A stretch of DNA of 9,662 bases, from positions 12,518 to 22,179 of the forward strand of contig DUCW01000116.1 in NCBI GenBank assembly GCA_012959595.1. The letters run 5' to 3'. The stretch is from Gemmatimonadota bacterium (GTDB taxonomy: Bacteria; Gemmatimonadota; Gemmatimonadetes; Longimicrobiales; Gaopeijiaceae). Each line of letters begins with the position of its first letter. Position 1 is the first letter of the stretch. Below are positions 6,471-9,662 of the stretch, piece by piece. The notes below the pieces were generated by a model. That model was not told the DNA's origin, did not search any database, and worked only from the letters and a program-made list of their open reading frames with translations. The position numbers and the translations under genes are program-made.

Positions 6471-7169
6471 ATGGAAATTCTGCAAACAATTTACTCAAGA
6501 GTGTCCGCAATGATTGTTGAACCAGGAAAGACTAGAGTCGGGTGGATTGGATTAGGCGTTATGGGACGCAGTATGTGTAAACACATCATCGACCGGGGAT
6601 TTAGCACAACAGTATTTACCCGAACTAAAGAGAAAGCGAAGGAAATTCTACAGAAAGGGGCAGAGTGGAGAGATAGCCCTCTTGAAGTCGCAAAAAACAG
6701 TGACGTGATTTTCAGTATAGTCGCCTTTCCAAGTGATGTCCGAGAAGTCTTCCTGGGTGATGACGGCCTCCTTCAAGGATGCGATCCTGGAGATATTATC
6801 GTGGATATGACCACAAGCGAGCCATCTCTGGCCAGAGAAATCTATCAACGGGCAAAAGAAAAAAGAGTGGCCGCGATCGATGCTCCGGTATCTGGAGGAG
6901 ATATAGGTGCAAGGAAAGCACACCTGTCAATTATGGTCGGAGGTGACACAACGGCTGTCGACTCTATACGACCCTGTTTTGAGTCTATGGGAACCACAAT
7001 CATCAACCAGGGAGGTCCTGGATCTGGACAACACACTAAGATGGTAAATCAGATATTAATTGCTTCTGGGATGATAGGGGTATGCGAAGCCCTGCTCTAT
7101 GCACACAAGTCTGGATTGGACCTAGACACAAATCCGTTAGCTCTGGAGCGGCAGGCAGTTGGTCCCTAG
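6471..7169 (+). CDS. 3-hydroxyisobutyrate dehydrogenase-family reductase, 5' part of a frameshifted gene
   Basis: This frame encodes the Rossmann domain and the start of the helical domain of a beta-hydroxyacid dehydrogenase (3-hydroxyisobutyrate, tartronate-semialdehyde or glyoxylate/succinic-semialdehyde reductase group). Visible are GLGVMG (27-32), TRTKEK (50-55, a basic pattern after beta-2 that suggests NADPH; inference), DAPVSGG (137-143, S141) and GSGQHTKMVNQ (184-194) with the catalytic lysine K190. Family-like sequence ends at GLDLDT (215-220). The last 12 residues are out-of-frame nonsense before the stop at 7167. The rest of the protein continues in another frame from about 7136. 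Alone, this product lacks most of the C-terminal dimerisation domain and is unlikely to be active. ATG 6510 (residue 14) is an alternative start that begins closer to the conserved domain. Confidence 0.85.
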   Translation: MEILQTIYSRVSAMIVEPGKTRVGWIGLGVMGRSMCKHIIDRGFSTTVFTRTKEKAKEILQKGAEWRDSPLEVAKNSDVIFSIVAFPSDVREVFLGDDGLLQGCDPGDIIVDMTTSEPSLAREIYQRAKEKRVAAIDAPVSGGDIGARKAHLSIMVGGDTTAVDSIRPCFESMGTTIINQGGPGSGQHTKMVNQILIASGMIGVCEALLYAHKSGLDLDTNPLALERQAVGP

Positions 7170-7411
7170 ACAACTACGGGCCCAGAATAATTAACAACGA
7201 TTTCGATCCAGGGTTTTTCGTGGAACATTTCATCAAAGACATGGCCATTGCCCTGGATGAAGCTGCCCAAATGAACTTATCTCTGCCAGGATTAGCCTTA
7301 GCACATCAGCTATACAACGCCTTAAAAGCTCAAGGCGGAAGCCGGAATGGGACACAAGCACTTCAGTTGGCCTTATCTCGTCTATCAGCTTTAGATTGGG
7401 AAAGAAGATAG
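7082..7411 (+). CDS. 3-hydroxyisobutyrate dehydrogenase-family reductase, 3' part of the frameshifted gene
   Basis: The open frame begins at ATG 7082, but only the part from V19 (7136) resembles the family: VSSGAAGSWSLDN, then FFVEHFIKDMAIALDEA, and a C-terminal GTQAL. These are the all-alpha C-terminal domain elements that follow GLDLDT in intact homologues. The first 18 residues are the upstream gene read in a shifted frame. Homologues usually have about four residues (as in VLEA) between GLDLDT and VSSGAAG. Here only five bases (7131-7135) lie between those codons, so a 7-nt deletion fits best. This is probably not an independent gene. It ends 28 nt from the end of the convergent aminotransferase gene. 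Confidence 0.82.
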   Translation: MRSPALCTQVWIGPRHKSVSSGAAGSWSLDNYGPRIINNDFDPGFFVEHFIKDMAIALDEAAQMNLSLPGLALAHQLYNALKAQGGSRNGTQALQLALSRLSALDWERR

Positions 7412-7439
7412 TTCTCTCTGACTCCAGTTCACGTAACCA

Positions 7440-8573
7440 CTAACTACTAAAGACTTGGACAAGGACCCTTTCCAGTCTGTCTAACGTGCGATCTAGATTC
7501 GCTAATTTATCTAGGCCAAAGAGCCCAAGACGAAAGGTTTGAAAGTCTTTCGGTTCATTACACATCAAGGGAACGCCAGCGGCTACCTGCATCCCCAGTT
7601 CGGAGAACTTTGCTCCGTTCTGCACCATAGGATCATCTGTGTAACTAACAACGACACTGGGAGCCTCGAAACCCACTTCGGCTACACTTTTGACGTTGCA
7701 CCCTCTAAGCAGAGCACGAACCCGTTTTCCTAATTCTTCCTGGTTCTCTTGGGCTTCCCGGAAGCCGAATCTCTCCGTCTCTTCCATCACTTTGTAGAAC
7801 TGCCGCAAAGAATCCGTAGGCATAGTAGCGTGATATGCGTGTCCACCATTCTCATAAGCTTCCATGATCTCTTTCCATTTTCTGAGATCAGTGGCAAAAC
7901 TAGTACTCTTGGTCGAAGTCAGCTTTTCAACAGCACGAGGGCTTAGCATAACCAAGCCACAGCATGGCGATCCACTCCAACCTTTCTGCGGTGCTGAAAT
8001 CAGCACATCCACACCAGTTGCTTCCATGTCAATCCATAGGGCTCCTGAAGCTACACAATCCAAAACGAAAAGACCCGAAACTTCATGAACAACCTCTGCT
8101 ACAGCACTGATATAGTCCTCGGGTAATATGATTCCGGATGCAGTCTCCACATGGGGAGCGAAAACGACCTCCGGTCTATCCCGTTTGATGCAGTTGACCA
8201 CCTCGTCAATCGCTGGAGGTCGGAAGGGCGCCTGTCCGTTTTCAGAAACCCGACTCGCTTTTAGAACATTACTTTCGGATGGAATAGCACCCGTCTCGAA
8301 AATTTGAGTCCAACGATAACTAAACCATCCATTGCGAATTACTAGACAACTCTTGTCGGTCGCAAACTGCCTAGCTACAGCCTCCATGCCGAATGTTCCA
8401 CCACCAGGAACTAGAACCACTGATTGAGCCTTATAGGTCCTCTTAAGAATTTCTGAAATATTCCTCATGATCCCCTGAAAAGACTGGGACATGTGGTTCA
8501 GTGAACGATCAGAAAATACAACTGAGTATTCTAAAAGTCCTCCTGGATCGATTTCAAATCTTTTGGTTTCCAT
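7440..8573 (-). CDS. Class V PLP-dependent aminotransferase (alanine/serine-glyoxylate type)
   Basis: The 377 residues are close to the full length for this fold-type I family. Motifs in order: LVPGGGTFGMEA (54-65), which cups the PLP phosphate; NGWFSYRW (81-88); PHVETASGI (140-148); VLDCVASGALW (170-180) with D172 for the pyridine nitrogen; SAPQKGWSGSPCCG (193-206) with Schiff-base lysine K197; and FRLGLFG (347-353) with R348 for the substrate carboxylate. The enzyme should be a cytosolic transaminase using glyoxylate or a similar oxo-acid as acceptor; the donor (alanine, serine or other) cannot be decided. ATG 8573 fits the family N-terminus (RFEIDPGGLLEYSVVFSDRS). No Shine-Dalgarno is visible, and an identical out-of-frame ATG context lies 11 nt upstream in a tandem repeat. 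It converges with the broken dehydrogenase, which belongs to a related metabolic family. Confidence 0.92.
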   Translation of the reverse strand: METKRFEIDPGGLLEYSVVFSDRSLNHMSQSFQGIMRNISEILKRTYKAQSVVLVPGGGTFGMEAVARQFATDKSCLVIRNGWFSYRWTQIFETGAIPSESNVLKASRVSENGQAPFRPPAIDEVVNCIKRDRPEVVFAPHVETASGIILPEDYISAVAEVVHEVSGLFVLDCVASGALWIDMEATGVDVLISAPQKGWSGSPCCGLVMLSPRAVEKLTSTKSTSFATDLRKWKEIMEAYENGGHAYHATMPTDSLRQFYKVMEETERFGFREAQENQEELGKRVRALLRGCNVKSVAEVGFEAPSVVVSYTDDPMVQNGAKFSELGMQVAAGVPLMCNEPKDFQTFRLGLFGLDKLANLDRTLDRLERVLVQVFSS

Positions 8574-8584
8574 TTGGTTTCCAT
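8531..8584 (-). other. Overlapping out-of-frame small ORF (17 codons) at the aminotransferase start
   Basis: The upstream ATG at 8584-8582 is generated by the 11-bp repeat. It opens METKWKPKDLKSIQEDF, which stops with TAG at 8533-8531. It shares its first four codons with the aminotransferase start but then reads another frame, overlapping the first 14 codons of that gene. If ribosomes use this ATG it would reduce or couple aminotransferase translation. There is no direct evidence that it is translated. Confidence 0.3.
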
Positions 8585-8591
8585 TTGGTTT
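8562..8591. repeat. 11-bp tandem repeat across the aminotransferase start codon
   Basis: On the plus strand the unit TTTGGTTTCCA is present as two perfect copies (8562-8572, 8573-8583) followed by eight matching bases (8584-8591). Read on the minus strand it carries ATGGAAACCAAA twice. Because 11 is not a multiple of three, each copy places an ATG in a different frame. Confidence 0.95.
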
Positions 8592-8605
8592 ATCACTTTA
8601 AAACC

Positions 8606-8620
8606 GTTACTTAGAGTAAC
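8606..8620. promoter_or_regulatory. Perfect 15-bp inverted repeat, candidate operator
   Basis: GTTACT-TAG-AGTAAC is a perfect dyad with 6-bp arms, 32 nt upstream of the aminotransferase start. A third half-site GTTACT lies at 8653-8658. The position between two divergent genes suits a transcription-factor site. No regulator gene is visible in the window, so the binder is unknown. Confidence 0.35.
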
Positions 8621-8661
8621 CCTATATCTACGGGATGGATAAATCTAGTAGTGTTACTTTT

Positions 8662-8735
8662 TAATGGAGTACTACCCCATTATACTGCTAACCAGAAAAT
8701 CTGGAACTTATATCATTAAGATCTAGTCTAACTAG
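8662..8735. repeat. Cluster of three further small inverted repeats in the divergent intergenic region
   Basis: TAATGG/CCATTA (8662-8667 and 8677-8682, 9-nt loop), CCAGA-AAA-TCTGG (8692-8704) and CTAGT-CTA-ACTAG (8723-8735) are all perfect. A -10-like TATACT sits at 8681-8686 and TATATT at 8743-8748. The arms are short, so some may be chance in AT-rich DNA. No gene is seen in the 214-nt gap 8574-8787 apart from the small ORF start at its left end. Confidence 0.4.
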
Positions 8736-8774
8736 CTCGAGATATATTAGTCATGAAGATGTCCACTCCGTGGA

Positions 8775-8779
8775 AAGGA
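8775..8779 (+). promoter_or_regulatory. Ribosome-binding site of the VCBS lipoprotein
   Basis: AAGGA ends 8 nt before ATG 8788, good spacing. This selects that ATG over in-frame ATGs at 8800 and 8842. Confidence 0.55.
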
Positions 8780-8787
8780 CTGTATAC

Positions 8788-9662
8788 ATGTCAAGTAACA
8801 TGACTGGATTCAGACAAACCAAGTGTCTAAACTCGGTTTTCATGGGAGCTTCTCTTCTATTGACCGCTTGCAATTTCACGGACAGTGGAAAAGGTCAGCA
8901 TATAGAAAATGTCTCTGAAAATAAGTCTCCGAATTTCTCTCGGCATCAATTCGAAGCCTTCTCTGACGCTGGAGCACAAACCAACGCTTGGGGTGATTAC
9001 GACTCAGACGGAGACCTGGACCTGTACGTTGGATTCCGTGGGAAAGCTAACAGATTATATCAAAATACCGGAGGCGTCTTCACCGATGTAGCACCCAGCA
9101 TTGGTTTGGCAGATGAAGATGAAACACGAGCAGTAGCTTGGGGTGATTACGACTCAGACGGAGACCTGGACCTGTACGTTGGATTCACCGCTGATTCAAC
9201 AAATCACAACAAACTTTACGAAAACCAAGGCGGCGGAGATCTCTTCATTGATAAATCATCACAGCTGGGACTAGACAGATCCGGGGCTACCCGTCAACCC
9301 TCGTTCATCGACTATGATGGTGATGGTGATTTAGACCTTTTCGTGGCCTTCCGGGACCAGCCCAATCGTTTGTACCGTAATGAACAAGGGAGTTTTGCAG
9401 ACGTCACAGAAATCTCCGGGATTGGAGATCCTAGACGTACGGTCGGAGCATCGTGGTTTGATGCGGATGGTGATAGTGATTTAGACCTTTTTGTAGCCAA
9501 TCAGTATGATCTGTCCGAAACACCCTGGGTGGGGCGGATCCATTTTTTTCGCAATACGGGAAGCAGTAGCAGCCCCAATTACGTAGAGGAGCCCACGTCA
9601 CTACTAAATGAAAATATGGGGCAGATGCTCACCCCGGAGTTTGGTGACCTGGATGGAGATGG
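8788..9662 (+). CDS. FG-GAP/VCBS-repeat lipoprotein, N-terminal 291 residues (partial)
   Basis: The frame is open for 291 codons and continues past the right edge. The N-terminus has a hydrophobic stretch ending in LTAC with C28, a good lipobox, so this is an envelope or surface lipoprotein. After a linker, acidic calcium-binding loops recur: DYDSDGDLDL at 70-79 and 120-129, DYDGDGDLDL at 175-184, DADGDSDLDL at 225-234, and a fifth beginning DLDGDG at 287. Each is followed by LYVGF- or LFVAF-like strands and an (R/K)LYxN-type segment. Such FG-GAP/VCBS repeats fold as blades of an integrin-like beta-propeller and usually act in adhesion or as extracellular binding or enzyme platforms. The period is 50, 55, 50 and then 62 residues. 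Any C-terminal domain is outside the window. The gene is divergent from the aminotransferase. Confidence 0.87.
   Translation, partial: MSSNMTGFRQTKCLNSVFMGASLLLTACNFTDSGKGQHIENVSENKSPNFSRHQFEAFSDAGAQTNAWGDYDSDGDLDLYVGFRGKANRLYQNTGGVFTDVAPSIGLADEDETRAVAWGDYDSDGDLDLYVGFTADSTNHNKLYENQGGGDLFIDKSSQLGLDRSGATRQPSFIDYDGDGDLDLFVAFRDQPNRLYRNEQGSFADVTEISGIGDPRRTVGASWFDADGDSDLDLFVANQYDLSETPWVGRIHFFRNTGSSSSPNYVEEPTSLLNENMGQMLTPEFGDLDGD
8986..9036 (+). repeat. 51-bp direct repeat, copy 1 (VCBS blade 1)
   Basis: Identical to 9136-9186, 150 bp apart. It encodes AWGDYDSDGDLDLYVGF with no synonymous difference over 17 codons. Confidence 0.95.
9136..9186 (+). repeat. 51-bp direct repeat, copy 2 (VCBS blade 2)
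   Basis: Exact copy of 8986-9036. The codons between the two copies have diverged, so only the calcium-loop core is identical. Confidence 0.95.
9316..9341 (+). repeat. 26-bp near-exact repeat, copy 1 (VCBS blade 3)
   Basis: Matches 9466-9491 with one mismatch at a distance of 150 bp. Its codons (GAT GGT GAT, TTA GAC CTT) differ from those of blades 1 and 2 (GAC TCA GAC, CTG GAC CTG). Confidence 0.85.
9466..9491 (+). repeat. 26-bp near-exact repeat, copy 2 (VCBS blade 4)
   Basis: Partner of 9316-9341. The single difference changes a glycine codon (GGT) to serine (AGT) in the calcium loop. Confidence 0.85.

Noticed and set aside
7082..7169. Programmed -1 ribosomal frameshift joining the two dehydrogenase parts
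   Set aside because: The two frames overlap and a -1 shift would join them, but I see no slippery heptamer or following stem, and the joined product would still lack about two conserved-length residues. A deletion fits better.
9312..9500. Antisense frame with a repeated KRSKSPSPS-like sequence
   Set aside because: The repetition is the reverse reading of the VCBS calcium-loop repeats, not an independent serine-rich protein.
1..9662. Mobile element, CRISPR array or defence island
   Set aside because: No transposase, integrase, phage or Cas-like protein is present, and the repeats found are coding-domain duplications or a short start-codon repeat.

Overview
This window looks like chromosomal DNA from a heterotrophic Gram-negative bacterium, possibly aquatic or marine. 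That is an inference: there is no rRNA or other taxonomic marker. It rests on moderate base composition, three lipoprotein-type signal peptides, two other apparently exported proteins, a QueE of the CX14CX2C type, and the mix of small-molecule enzymes and beta-propeller or FG-GAP lipoproteins. I see no tRNA, rRNA, CRISPR array, insertion sequence, phage gene or attachment site.

Layout. (1) At 1-797, minus strand, is the N-terminal part of a secreted gamma-glutamyltransferase-family protein, cut by the left edge. (2) Divergent from it is a stand-alone queE (970-1608, plus) for 7-deazaguanine synthesis. (3) At 1705-5066 is a probable plus-strand operon: an exported metal-dependent amidohydrolase, an internally duplicated VOC (glyoxalase-fold) protein 3 nt downstream, and an alpha/beta-hydrolase lipoprotein. 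(4) Converging on it with a 7-nt gap is an NHL-repeat beta-propeller lipoprotein (5074-6270, minus). (5) A 3-hydroxyisobutyrate/glyoxylate-reductase-like dehydrogenase (6471-7411, plus) is broken by a frameshift near 7131-7135. (6) A class V aminotransferase of the alanine/serine-glyoxylate type (7440-8573, minus) converges on it. (7) After a 214-nt divergent intergenic region rich in small inverted repeats, an FG-GAP/VCBS-repeat lipoprotein starts at 8788 and runs off the right edge.

How the genes may fit together (inference). Five products appear to be exported: the GGT-like protein, the amidohydrolase, the alpha/beta hydrolase, the NHL propeller and the VCBS protein. This suggests envelope-level breakdown of small organic substrates. 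The dehydrogenase and aminotransferase belong to families that handle small hydroxy and oxo acids and glyoxylate. No single defined pathway, and no clear defence or mobile system, can be read from the window. The most unusual signals are at fine scale: a patch of exact DNA identity inside the duplicated VOC gene, an 11-bp tandem repeat over the aminotransferase start that creates an overlapping out-of-frame small ORF, a probable 7-nt deletion in the dehydrogenase, and a cluster of inverted repeats at 8606-8735.
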